Source: Sphingobacterium griseoflavum
GTDB taxonomy: Bacteria > Bacteroidota > Bacteroidia > Sphingobacteriales > Sphingobacteriaceae
Direction of reading: 5' to 3'
NCBI RefSeq assembly: GCF_014653155.1
Contig: NZ_BNAF01000001.1
Span: forward strand, 310,001 to 374,000
DNA: 64,000 nucleotides
Shown: positions 27,503 to 35,679 of the stretch, piece after piece
Numbering within the stretch: position 1 is the stretch's first letter
Layout: every line of letters starts with the position of its first letter
Translations under genes and position numbers: made by a program
The notes under the pieces: model-generated
Database searches by the model: none
Seen by the model: the letters and a program-made list of their open reading frames with translations, nothing else
What the model was told of the DNA's origin: nothing

Positions 27503-28387
27503 ATGAAACCCCACGAATATAGAAAGCCCATCGAGTTCACAGTCCCTGCACATGGTGATGGGGCCTTCTATGTCATGGAAGATATTGGCGACGATTTTTA
27601 CGGCTACTACCATCGTCATCGCGAATTTCAGTTAAGCTACATCGTCAAAGGGCGCGGTTCTATTATGTTGGGAAATTTGCTTCGGCCATGTGCAGAAAAT
27701 GAAATTTTTCTTATTAAGCCCAACGATCCGCATCTATTTTATAAGGAAGAAGATCAGAGCCGGGAAAGCTCTGTACACATCGTCCATCTTTTCTTTTCCT
27801 TGGAAAAACTAGCGCCGTTTTTTGAATTATCTGAATTGCGAGCCATACAAAGTTTGTTCTACCAAATCCCTTCCAGCAAAATGTTGTCCGCCGATCGGGC
27901 CATCGAAATAAGGGAGGCTTTTCTGTCTTTGGATCACCAAGAGGGCGTACAAAAGCTGACAACAATTCTGTCGATCTTCGATTTCCTACGTCAACAGGAG
28001 AACCAGTTCATTTCGTTATATTCTGGTCTTCATAAGGTGGATTTCCACGACTCCGACGGTCTTCGCATTAACTTGGTGGTCAAATATGCAATCGAGCACT
28101 ACAAACGTAATATCAGCATTGAGGATGTATCTACTCTTGTTCATATGACGCCGACAGCATTCTGCAAATTTTTTAAAAAGCGCACGAAAAAGACCTTTGT
28201 GTCTTTTTTGAATGAAATCCGTATAGAAAAAGCATGCCAATTGCTCGTCAATAAACGTGTGGAGAGTATTTCCGAGGCAGCTTATCAGTGCGGTTTTAAT
28301 ACAGCCGTACATTTCAATCGTGTGTTCCGAAATGTGATGCACGTTTCACCTACAGCATTTGTGGCGCAACATGCCGTAGTAAAGTAA
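27503..28387 (+). CDS. AraC-family transcriptional regulator with cupin sensor
   Basis: 294 residues. The N-terminal cupin domain has YHRHREFQLSYIVKGRGS and a PNDPHLFY strand, the usual ligand-binding fold of this family. The C-terminal 100 residues form two helix-turn-helix units (SIEDVSTLVHMTPTAFCKFFKKRT and the SISEAAYQCGFNTAVHFNRVFR region) ending in the normal SPTAF. The inducer is unknown. Its place after pruA makes regulation of amino acid use a possible role. Confidence 0.88.
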   Translation: MKPHEYRKPIEFTVPAHGDGAFYVMEDIGDDFYGYYHRHREFQLSYIVKGRGSIMLGNLLRPCAENEIFLIKPNDPHLFYKEEDQSRESSVHIVHLFFSLEKLAPFFELSELRAIQSLFYQIPSSKMLSADRAIEIREAFLSLDHQEGVQKLTTILSIFDFLRQQENQFISLYSGLHKVDFHDSDGLRINLVVKYAIEHYKRNISIEDVSTLVHMTPTAFCKFFKKRTKKTFVSFLNEIRIEKACQLLVNKRVESISEAAYQCGFNTAVHFNRVFRNVMHVSPTAFVAQHAVVK

Positions 28388-28427
28388 AAGAACAGCAGCA
28401 GACAAATTGCCGCTGTCTGTACAGGGC

Positions 28428-28811
28428 TTATTTCGAATCCTCTTTTCCGGTCCTTTTTAAAATCATGACAGCATCATACTGTCGTCCATCGTAATGAGGC
28501 GGATCAATTTGCAGCGTGGTCGGGAATGGTTTGTTTTTATCGAAGAAGTAAATCTTCGTCATACTTCCGAAGTCATTTGTTGGAAAAAGATCGGCGCAAG
28601 CGTCATACTTTGCGTTGGGGATGTCGCCCACCGTGACGGCGTACACCCGTATGATCCCCCCTTTATTTTGTTCATTTCTTACGAATGCCACTTCCTTGAA
28701 ATCGCCGGGCAAATCTTCAATGGATGGTTGGTTAAAGGCTTCCCATATGCCATATCCGAGGATGATAATAAGGCCTAATGCAATCCACCACATTCTTTTG
28801 TTTTTCTGCAT
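28428..28811 (-). CDS. Hypothetical protein with one N-terminal membrane anchor
   Basis: 127 residues: a short basic N-terminus, one transmembrane helix (about residues 8-24) and a soluble domain of about 100 residues ending in charged residues. No family recognised. It starts 12 bp after the end of the FMN reductase gene on the same strand, so the two are probably one transcription unit. Confidence 0.7.
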   Translation of the reverse strand: MQKNKRMWWIALGLIIILGYGIWEAFNQPSIEDLPGDFKEVAFVRNEQNKGGIIRVYAVTVGDIPNAKYDACADLFPTNDFGSMTKIYFFDKNKPFPTTLQIDPPHYDGRQYDAVMILKRTGKEDSK

Positions 28812-28823
28812 ATGTCAATCAGC

Positions 28824-29387
28824 TTATTGAGGTTGTTCCAGTTTTTCTTTTAATATTCTTTTCGTTTTGCGAACCTTAGCTTCCAGCTGGCTCCGAAGAA
28901 GCAGGTTTGTCAAGCCTTTTCCTTCTTCAAAATGTTGATGGAATTCCGGTAAGCTAAACGTTTCCAAGAGGTCTGCGCCGTCAAAAGGCATACGTGCAGT
29001 TGCGATGCCCAATACGCTTTGTCCGCCACGCTTACCCGGGCTTGTTGCCATCAAGAACATAGGTTTTCCGTTGTAGATTTTCCGATTTGGGATACGCGAT
29101 ACCCAATCGATCAAGTTCTTGTAAGCAGCCGAATAATTGCCGTTATTTTCAGCGAGCGAAAGCAATATAAAATCGGCTTCGTCAATTTTTTTCGCGAAGG
29201 CATATGCTGCTGTAGGGATACCTTGTGCCTTTTCGAGGTCCACCGAGAATAGCGGCATAGCGAAATCATTTAAATCCAGCACCTCAATATGGTCATTCGT
29301 TTCTTTATAGTATTTACTTACACTCGTCACGAATTTTTTGTTGATCGATTGGCTGTTGTTACTGCCTGCGAATGCGATTATTTTCAT
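28824..29387 (-). CDS. NAD(P)H-dependent FMN reductase/oxidoreductase
   Basis: 187 residues with a flavodoxin-like fold. The FMN phosphate loop is GSNNSQSINKKF near the N-terminus, followed by PLFSVDLE and a SPGKRGG segment that holds the flavin ring, as in the NADPH-dependent FMN reductases (chromate/azo reductase group). It is cytosolic and probably reduces quinones or other small oxidants. The upstream side is the long noncoding repeat region. Confidence 0.85.
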   Translation of the reverse strand: MKIIAFAGSNNSQSINKKFVTSVSKYYKETNDHIEVLDLNDFAMPLFSVDLEKAQGIPTAAYAFAKKIDEADFILLSLAENNGNYSAAYKNLIDWVSRIPNRKIYNGKPMFLMATSPGKRGGQSVLGIATARMPFDGADLLETFSLPEFHQHFEEGKGLTNLLLRSQLEAKVRKTKRILKEKLEQPQ

Positions 29388-29556
29388 AGTTTAAAAGTAA
29401 GCAAAAAACGCAAGGTAAAAAGAGATTGTTTTGTATTCATAAACTATTTCCGGTTTACATGTCAAGGTGATATCCCAAAGAATGCTAAAAATGGAGGCAC
29501 TGCAAATTTAACGAGACAGCTTCGTTTTGTTTTGGCGGTATCGCAGATTTAAAACT

Positions 29557-29607
29557 GATCGAAATTGATCGGATTTGATCGAAATTGATCGTTTTTGATC
29601 AAAATCG
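29557..29607. repeat. Decamer tandem repeat with five GATC sites on a 10-bp period
   Basis: GATC occurs at 29557, 29567, 29577, 29587 and 29597, exactly every 10 bp, in units such as GAAATTGATC and GTTTTTGATC. A partial sixth unit (AAAATCGCTA) has lost the site. The spacers are AT-rich. It is noncoding and lies just before the 42-bp array. Confidence 0.9.
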
Positions 29608-29627
29608 CTACAAAAAGAGGGACATCT

Positions 29628-30021
29628 GCATGCATCAGGTTCGTTTTGACGGACATCAGGTTTACGTCGGCATGTGAATGCGTTGACCAGGCACAGATCA
29701 AGTTGAATCAATCACATGAATGCATGAAACATGCACACTTCAAGGTAAAGGCGTCACCTGAATAAAGCAGACAAGCAGCCCTCAAGTTGATATCGTCACG
29801 TGAATAAATGAGCTCAGCATCCTTCAAGTCGAAGTTTTTACATGACTGCGCCGACTAAGCATCCATCAGGTAAGCTTTGTCAAATGAATCGGTGGATCAG
29901 GCAAGTATCAAGTCGCCTTTGATGCCTGTCGAAGTGAACCAAACATGCGTCAGATCAATCAAGTACTATGCCGACATGAAGCAAGCATCCCGCAAATTTT
30001 CCTTGATGGCGGCCGATGCCT
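29628..30021. repeat. Degenerate 42-bp tandem repeat array, about nine units
   Basis: After a half unit (29628-29648), units begin at 29649, 29691, 29733, 29775, 29817, 29859, 29901, 29943 (shortened to 38 bp) and 29981. Shared columns are C at 2, TCA at 8-10, A/G-G-T at 11-13 and mostly TGAA at 27-30; the other columns vary freely. The lengths are kept while the sequence is not. Stop codons interrupt all frames inspected, so it is not a repeat protein. Unlike CRISPR, no 20-plus bp identical repeat is kept. Confidence 0.8.
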
Positions 30022-30540
30022 AGCCATACCCGGTCAATGCTGTGCCTTGCAAGACATACGTAAGGATTCCAAAGGCAGGGGAGGTATAATTAATGGAGGT
30101 AGGTGATTAGTAAAACGCAAAATAAGACCATTTCATATCGTTAGCCTATGGTTTAAGGAAAGCATACTTTGTAACAAGCATGCCTCGCATGGAAGCTGTT
30201 TTGAAATTTTAGCAAACAATCGATTGTCCTCGTCAAAGCGAATATTAAGTCGATCGGGAAAATGAATTTTGTACTTTTCATATTTAAAAGATAACCTCAT
30301 AGCATACATATGTTTGGCAAGGGGAAAATACCACTAGTCTGTCCCATGGCATACTACACTCCATCAGACATAAAGGTGATAAAAATGGAAAAAATTGTAG
30401 ACTATCTATATTAACGATGGGTAAAAATATTTGGTTGAAATTTATAGTCGAAAGCGTTATTTTTATAAATTTAAATAAAAAAGGAAGATTCTGATCAATC
30501 AGCAAGGGGGTAATCGTTTCGATATAAATCAATAAGCTTA
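30022..30540. other. AT-rich noncoding stretch before the ABC genes
   Basis: No coding frame of conviction was found on either strand. AT content rises sharply after about 30.1 kb. The promoter of the downstream pair must lie here, but no clear TAnnTTTG element was found close to 30541. Confidence 0.5.
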
Positions 30541-30849
30541 ATGAAGTACGAACTCTATATATACTGGCTTAAAAAGGTGTTTTGGATAAATTTCTTTCTT
30601 TCCATAATATTTGCAGGGTTTGGTACAGGTCAACCCTTTTTGCCTGAAATGCCCTTTTTTGGGGGGGTTGCATTAAGTTTTACTACTTTTGGTTATTTCA
30701 TGACTGTTTTCGCATCTCATCATTTTGGAAAAAGAACGAAATACATGTACTTCAACAGGGGAGTGTCCCTAAGTCGCATCTACATTTTTGGTTTCCTATT
30801 CAACTTTGTGTTTGTATACGTTGTTTATTTTATAGCGAGATTACTATGA
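30541..30849 (+). CDS. Small membrane protein paired with an ABC ATPase
   Basis: 102 residues with three hydrophobic segments (about 13-30, 40-60 and 80-100) separated by short polar loops with a basic FGKRTKYMY stretch. It overlaps the ATPase gene by 4 bp (ATGA), so expression is coupled. No family recognised. It is far smaller than any normal ABC permease, so it could be a minimal membrane partner or an accessory or immunity protein. AT-rich codons set it apart from the housekeeping genes. Confidence 0.7.
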   Translation: MKYELYIYWLKKVFWINFFLSIIFAGFGTGQPFLPEMPFFGGVALSFTTFGYFMTVFASHHFGKRTKYMYFNRGVSLSRIYIFGFLFNFVFVYVVYFIARLL

Positions 30850-31529
30850 ATAATGCAAAAGAACTATATATTGATTCTGTTCAATTTAACTACTATAATG
30901 GTCCGCAACTTTTGACAGGAGCATATTTGGAATGTAGAACCGGAGAAATAGTTGGATTATTGGGTCGTAACGGCAGTGGTAAATCTACTTTTTTAAAGAT
31001 AATATTTGGGTCTTTAAGAGCGCAAAATAGTTATATCCTTATAAATGGGAAAAAAGTAAACAAAGCCTTTTTGACAAATAAAATTGGATATTTGCCACAA
31101 GATTCCTACCTACCAACGCATGAAAAAGTGGCGTATTTGATTCAACTTCTGGTGCAAGATCGATATCAAATGCAAATTTTGTTGTTAGATCCATTAATTA
31201 TCACAATAAAGGACAGAAAAATTTACCAGCTATCTGGCGGTGAGCTGCGTTATTTAGAGATTTGTTTGCTTTTGTATCAGCCTACAGACTTTTTACTTTT
31301 AGATGAGCCGTTTACGGGGCTTGAGCCTATTCATATGGAAAGAATAGGAAATCTGATATTGAGTTTCAAAAATAAAAAGGGTTTTGTGATATCTGACCAT
31401 AATTATCGACACGTGTTAGAGATTACGTCTAGCATTTTCTTGTTGGTAAATGGTGCATGCCGAAGGTTACGCCATAAAAGAGAATTAGAATTTTTCTACG
31501 TAAAAGAAGGTACTTTTGATGATGATTAA
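30846..31529 (+). CDS. ABC-type ATP-binding protein without an evident permease
   Basis: 227 residues, a complete nucleotide-binding domain: Walker A GRNGSGKST, Q-loop LPQDS, signature LSGGELRYLEI, Walker B LLLDEP, D-loop and H-loop (SDHNY). A fully competent ATPase is therefore expected. Only the 102-residue membrane protein is adjacent; no 6-TM permease is in the window. Related stand-alone ATPases occur in Bacteroidota, some LptB-like in sequence. Probable export of a peptide or lipid in this locus is an inference from the fulvocin-related neighbour. Confidence 0.85.
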   Translation: MNNAKELYIDSVQFNYYNGPQLLTGAYLECRTGEIVGLLGRNGSGKSTFLKIIFGSLRAQNSYILINGKKVNKAFLTNKIGYLPQDSYLPTHEKVAYLIQLLVQDRYQMQILLLDPLIITIKDRKIYQLSGGELRYLEICLLLYQPTDFLLLDEPFTGLEPIHMERIGNLILSFKNKKGFVISDHNYRHVLEITSSIFLLVNGACRRLRHKRELEFFYVKEGTFDDD

Positions 31530-31623
31530 CTGGTCAATCTCATGCTCATTTCGATGCATGCCTGCACCTATAACTGTAAGAGGTTTGATCCTAAGATAAA
31601 CTTACCAAAACGGGAGGGCTTTG

Positions 31624-33486
31624 CTACAAGGCAAGAATTTCTCGTTTTTTCTTTTCAAAAATTACAAAGTCATTTTTCGGAATTAAGTTTTCAACCCTTT
31701 TCTGTAAATTTTTCAGCGAATCAAAACGGTGAAAGTCGCGATAGAAATCGGCTAAATAGGCATAAAGGTTGATGTCGTTAGGAAATGCTTTGATTAAATT
31801 TTTATATTCCATTTCAGCTAGTTGAAGTTCATTAACTTTTACTAGTGCGCTAGCAAGGTTTAGAATAACATCTTTATCTGGATATAATAATTTAGCTTTT
31901 TTAAAATTGACAATAGCGCAATCGTAATTATTGTTTTCCAGATGGGAATAACCTAAAGAGTATAGATAATAGCCATTAGTCCGAAGTGTAGGACGCAATT
32001 TCTTCAATACTTCAAGTCGTTGAATATTCGAATAAATAACAGATTCTCTCCATTGAATCAAAGCTTTGTACGTGTCTACAGTATGAAACATTATGCTTAT
32101 TGCTGCGAATAGCGAAGCTTTAGTCAGAAATAACTTATAAATGCTATCACAACGAATATGCTTTGTAGCGATTGTTTTATTTATGACAGATGTATTTAAA
32201 GCTAGCGCGAAAAGTACAATAATTATAACATTAAATGGTATAAGTGATAGAGGGTATGAAAAACATCCACTAGAAATTAAATTGGAAAGCATCACTAGTA
32301 GCGCTAAAGAGAAGTGCCTTCTTTTAGTGCAATCTCTTTGGTTGATATTTAAAATCAGGATTCGTATAACCTTTGCTAGAATTATTAAAAACAATAAGCA
32401 TCCGAAAATCCCAAACTCTGCATGAATTTGTAATAAATCATTAAATGCGTAGCGAATCTCACTCGCTGTTGTTCCATATTTCAGGATATTCTCGAACGAT
32501 GAATCAAAAAAATCAGCTTGATACCTCAAAAAAGTTGATGGAAAGTTTTCCAATCCAACTCCAAAAAAAATATTATCTTTTATTATATTTAAAGATATCT
32601 CCCAAATCATAAATCTCCCGTTTGCTGATACCGGTTTTAGGTTGAATAGAAAAATACAGAATGGAATCAAAAGTATTATACTAGTGTAAATCAGCCAGTT
32701 GAGTATGTTTTTTTTTGATTTTTGATATTTGAAAACTAAAAGCAATAAAGTTGATAGTATTAATCCAATCCAATTGCCTCTAGAAAAACACTGAATTATT
32801 AAAAAAATAGACAAAAGTTGTATAATAAAAATCACTATTCTCCATATTGGATATTCTTTAATATTTATTAGATATAGCATACATACTAATGAAAAAGATA
32901 GACAGATTGACAATAATAAACTGAAAGGTGCAGGATTGAAAAAAGCTCCAGTAACCGAAAAATGGAAATGAAAAGATCTCATCACTCCAAGATACTGTAG
33001 TGCCCCATATATCACTTGGAGACTTAATAATATCAGTATCGTACCAGCAAATACATTAACCATGAACGACCAATACTGATTTGCCATTCTAATTCCATAA
33101 TAACAGTAAAGAAGTGAAATGTTTAAATATATGCTTGGAGGAATACCCTCTCCGGGAAATAAAAATAAACTGCTAATCGATCTGTATGAGAAATAGATGA
33201 TTATTAAAACATCTATAGCATGAATTTGTACTGACCATGTTATCGATAAATATAAGACGATGCATACAGTTAAAATGGTTAAAGAACTTGTTAACATAAC
33301 AAATAATTCCTTCGACCAAAATAGGCCATCCGGTAAATCTTCCCCAACGACAAAAGATGGCGCAAAGGCAATTAGCAAAACTAAAATATATATCGTTAAT
33401 ACTGTTTTTTTTAACAAAATGAAAGCGTTAAAAATTCGATAAATGAATTGATGATAGATAGATAAAAAATTATCTATTTGGAGCAA
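31624..33486 (-). CDS. O-antigen ligase/polymerase-like membrane protein with C-terminal TPR
   Basis: 620 residues from a TTG codon at 33486; no good upstream ATG is in frame, so the start is uncertain. About ten or more transmembrane helices fill residues 25-430. The Wzy_C signature is visible: GAFFNPAPF, FSRGNWIGL, then the large periplasmic loop with NGRFMIWEISLNIIKDN and FFGVGLENF. Residues about 500-600 form two or three TPR units. This family is normally an oligosaccharide ligase or polymerase. Here it sits in a minus-strand group with DUF1573 and a fulvocin-related lipoprotein, not with glycosyltransferases, which questions a standard O-antigen role. Confidence 0.8.
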   Translation of the reverse strand: MLQIDNFLSIYHQFIYRIFNAFILLKKTVLTIYILVLLIAFAPSFVVGEDLPDGLFWSKELFVMLTSSLTILTVCIVLYLSITWSVQIHAIDVLIIIYFSYRSISSLFLFPGEGIPPSIYLNISLLYCYYGIRMANQYWSFMVNVFAGTILILLSLQVIYGALQYLGVMRSFHFHFSVTGAFFNPAPFSLLLSICLSFSLVCMLYLINIKEYPIWRIVIFIIQLLSIFLIIQCFSRGNWIGLILSTLLLLVFKYQKSKKNILNWLIYTSIILLIPFCIFLFNLKPVSANGRFMIWEISLNIIKDNIFFGVGLENFPSTFLRYQADFFDSSFENILKYGTTASEIRYAFNDLLQIHAEFGIFGCLLFLIILAKVIRILILNINQRDCTKRRHFSLALLVMLSNLISSGCFSYPLSLIPFNVIIIVLFALALNTSVINKTIATKHIRCDSIYKLFLTKASLFAAISIMFHTVDTYKALIQWRESVIYSNIQRLEVLKKLRPTLRTNGYYLYSLGYSHLENNNYDCAIVNFKKAKLLYPDKDVILNLASALVKVNELQLAEMEYKNLIKAFPNDINLYAYLADFYRDFHRFDSLKNLQKRVENLIPKNDFVIFEKKKREILAL

Positions 33487-33616
33487 TGCTACTATTTTAT
33501 TTCACAATTGGATGTCCTTAACGATGTCCCGATTAGGTCTTAAGTACTTCAATTGATTGATCTTGAACAATTTAGTTAGGACTACTGAAAACTGTGTTTC
33601 TAAATTGTAAATCACT

Positions 33617-34027
33617 TTAGAGATTTAATCTTAATTTCTTTTTTTTTACGACACCCTTCAAATAAAATTCATGAAACTCTTTCCTAGCGTTACTTCTAAT
33701 AACAACCGCCACATTAATTGGACTACTATCTGGCAAATCATTATTTGCAAAATATGTTAGTTGTAATTTAGCTTGTGCGCCAGGAGCAACTCGATTAGAA
33801 CTAATTTTAACATCTGTACATTGACATCCGGCGGAGACTTCTTTAATAAATAATGTGTCCCCTCCGATATTTTTCAATACGGTATTGACTTTTTTACCTG
33901 TACCAGCTTCGACAGTACCAATTTCTAACTGTTCTGAAGAAAATCTAATATCAGGTTTAGAATCGCATGAAATAATGCAAGCTAAAAAGATAATGAAACC
34001 TAAATTGTAAACGTATTTTCTTTTCAT
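33617..34027 (-). CDS. DUF1573 lipoprotein
   Basis: 136 residues from the ATG at 34027, with a lipobox ending at Cys21 (LACIISC). The rest is one Ig-like DUF1573 domain: the IGTVEAGTGKKV strand, then LKNIGGDTLFIKEV, the Cys pair AGCQC (68 and 70), the PGAQAKL turn and the terminal strands. DUF1573 domains occur widely in Bacteroidota periplasmic and surface proteins, often near bacteriocin-like or export genes; the function is unknown. The Cys pair could be redox-active or bind metal. It lies 130 bp upstream of the O-antigen-ligase-like gene on the same strand. Confidence 0.82.
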   Translation of the reverse strand: MKRKYVYNLGFIIFLACIISCDSKPDIRFSSEQLEIGTVEAGTGKKVNTVLKNIGGDTLFIKEVSAGCQCTDVKISSNRVAPGAQAKLQLTYFANNDLPDSSPINVAVVIRSNARKEFHEFYLKGVVKKKKLRLNL

Positions 34028-34479
34028 TAACAATACAATTGATTTTATTATAAGCATAGAAGGATGAGATTAGATGTTTTTTTTAATCGATATTGCTTTA
34101 AATTACTTCATCGCAGAGATTCTGTACTGAATTGAGGGTTGATTCTAGAAGCCAATAGTGTGCTTCTTTTTACATGATTGTACCTCAGAAGTAGAGATCT
34201 TTATCCCGCTGGACGAAAAATTTACCTTGTTATAATGTAAAGCAATAACTTCTTTTTTACTGTCATTCCTAGAACAACCTGCCTTAGACTTGATAATGAC
34301 TCTTATCGTAACGGCCATGTTATTGATAAAATAAATTCGGATGATGCAACAGCGATCTTATTAAGAGATAATTTGAGTATATTAAATCTAGTCACTATTT
34401 TCGAGCTAAAAGTGCTAATAAGCTTTCTTTTCTAAAAAGGTATAGTATTCCTATTTGCAAAAAAGAGCTGATTGTAATT
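34028..34479. other. 452-bp AT-rich gap between the DUF1573 and fulvocin-related genes
   Basis: No intact gene. On the minus strand around 34.2-34.33 kb a short frame reads INNMAVTIRV, reminiscent of INVAVVIRSN near the end of the neighbouring DUF1573 protein, so a decayed second copy is conceivable, but the match is too short to call. Confidence 0.35.
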
Positions 34480-35097
34480 TTAATTACCACATAGGCCGTC
34501 GCAATGATGTAGAAACAAAAATCCGCATGAATACGTGTCTAGAACACATATCTTTACTTTACAGTTTCCTTTTGAGCAATAATCACTTTTGGTTGAGCAA
34601 TCACAGTCTTGTGATGCTTCTCCTCCAGCCCTGGCCACATTTTTCAAATTGCGAGCCGACGCTTGATCTTTAAATTCATCAAAACTTTTAAATGAAAACA
34701 GATAGTTCAACTGATCTTCTGAAAAAACTGTTAATGCTCTTTCTCTCCAAATAGGCTCAAACTTTTTTGCATCAAGATTAAGTGTGCTACTCTCTACATA
34801 AACTTCTGGATCTAAAAAAATTGTTAGATCATTTAAAACATTAACCTGAACCTCTTCTAACTTCAAATCAGTTATGAATGAATTTAATCTCTTCCTTATA
34901 AACTCGCATTTTTCATCAATTGTAAATTGCTTTGAAAAAGCAATCCTTCTAGCATCAGGTGATTTTAATAAGCTAGCTGACTTAATGGATTTTAAGGCTA
35001 GATTATCTTTTTCGGATAATTTAGTATAGACCTCATCTTTTTGGCAAGAAGAAAATAACATAAAGAGTGAGACTGCAAGAATTGATAGTTTTTTCAT
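34480..35097 (-). CDS. Bacteriocin fulvocin C-related lipoprotein with 8-Cys C-terminal peptide
   Basis: 205 residues from the ATG at 35097; the open frame continues upstream, but MKKLSILAVSLFMLFSSC is a plain lipoprotein signal with Cys18. A helical, charged middle region (about 45-150) with a WRERALTVFSEDQL block follows. The last 40 residues are a compact Cys-rich peptide with Cys165, 167, 174, 179, 184, 191, 199 and 203. Its opening CDCSTKSDYC resembles the start of the myxobacterial bacteriocin fulvocin C. An AGG sequence (157-159) just before could be a processing site. The protein may be a surface-anchored toxin precursor or a related signalling or immunity protein. The gene is AT-rich. 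Confidence 0.75.
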   Translation of the reverse strand: MKKLSILAVSLFMLFSSCQKDEVYTKLSEKDNLALKSIKSASLLKSPDARRIAFSKQFTIDEKCEFIRKRLNSFITDLKLEEVQVNVLNDLTIFLDPEVYVESSTLNLDAKKFEPIWRERALTVFSEDQLNYLFSFKSFDEFKDQASARNLKNVARAGGEASQDCDCSTKSDYCSKGNCKVKICVLDTYSCGFLFLHHCDGLCGN

Positions 35098-35150
35098 TTT
35101 ACTTAAGTTACTTGTTAATATGTTACAATAATAGAATTTCCCCCAAGTAA

Positions 35151-35176
35151 AAAATATAATCTCTCGATTATATTTT
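35151..35176 (-). promoter_or_regulatory. Terminator-like hairpin upstream of the fulvocin-related gene
   Basis: Perfect 11-bp AT-rich stem (35151-35161 with 35166-35176) and 4-nt loop, followed on the minus strand by a T run, 54 bp before the ATG. It could end transcription from the IS remnants or act as a leader attenuator. A direct repeat ATGACATTTT (35181-35190, 35192-35201) lies just upstream. Confidence 0.4.
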
Positions 35177-35388
35177 TTATATGACATTTTGATGACATTT
35201 TATATGATTTAATTTTAATCAGCTCTAGTAATATATATGTGTAAAACTGTTCGATTATTACCAATAGTATCGTAATAAAGATTAAAGAAATATGGACAAA
35301 TGTTATGATTTGCAATATTACATTCGCTATAGCACTTTCTAAAAGTGGACAATAGCGCATCTAATAGTTACATTTAATTGGAGGAAAT

Positions 35389-35656
35389 ATGATCAAAAGA
35401 TCAAAGTTTACGGAATTTCAGATCGTCATTGCAGTTAAGCGAGCAGAAACTGGCACTGGGATTTATTAAAAATACTGTAAAAAAGAGAATAGTAAGGGAC
35501 CAGTCTTTAATTGGACGAAAATACAGCAAGTTAGAGAAATTTCTACAGCCTAGGTTGAGACAATTACAGGAAGAAAATTCTGAGGTGAAGACGCTGGTTG
35601 TCGACTTATCTTTGTACAAGCAACTCCGTCAGGATTTGATAAATCAGATGTCGTGA
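35389..35656 (+). pseudogene. IS3-family transposase OrfA, frameshifted remnant
   Basis: The frame from the ATG at 35389 reads MIKRSKFTEFQIVIAVKRAE, the classic OrfA helix-turn-helix start, but stops at about 35469. The next frame, open from about 35429 to 35656, continues with LRQLQEENSEVKTLVVDLSL, the leucine-zipper end of OrfA. A frameshift and a lost middle part have therefore killed it. OrfB is absent. A good ribosome binding site (GGAGG) precedes the old start. Confidence 0.82.
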
Positions 35657-35679
35657 ATCCGTTCAGGATTATAAAATAA

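Noticed and set aside
29628..30021. CRISPR array
   Set aside because: The period is constant, but no stretch of more than a few bases is identical between units, there are no unique spacers of standard length and no cas genes are near.
29388..30540. Replication origin or tRNA cluster in the long noncoding region
   Set aside because: No DnaA-box cluster and no tRNA T-loop or cloverleaf pattern was found; neighbouring genes are not origin-type.
34150..34330. Second, decayed DUF1573 gene on the minus strand
   Set aside because: Only about seven residues (NMAVTIR versus NVAVVIR) match, and neither the Cys pair nor a signal sequence is present.
35115..35360. Hydrophobic minus-strand ORF of 81 codons upstream of the fulvocin-related gene
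   Set aside because: AT-rich DNA readily gives hydrophobic frames; it contains the hairpin and direct repeats and has no recognisable family.
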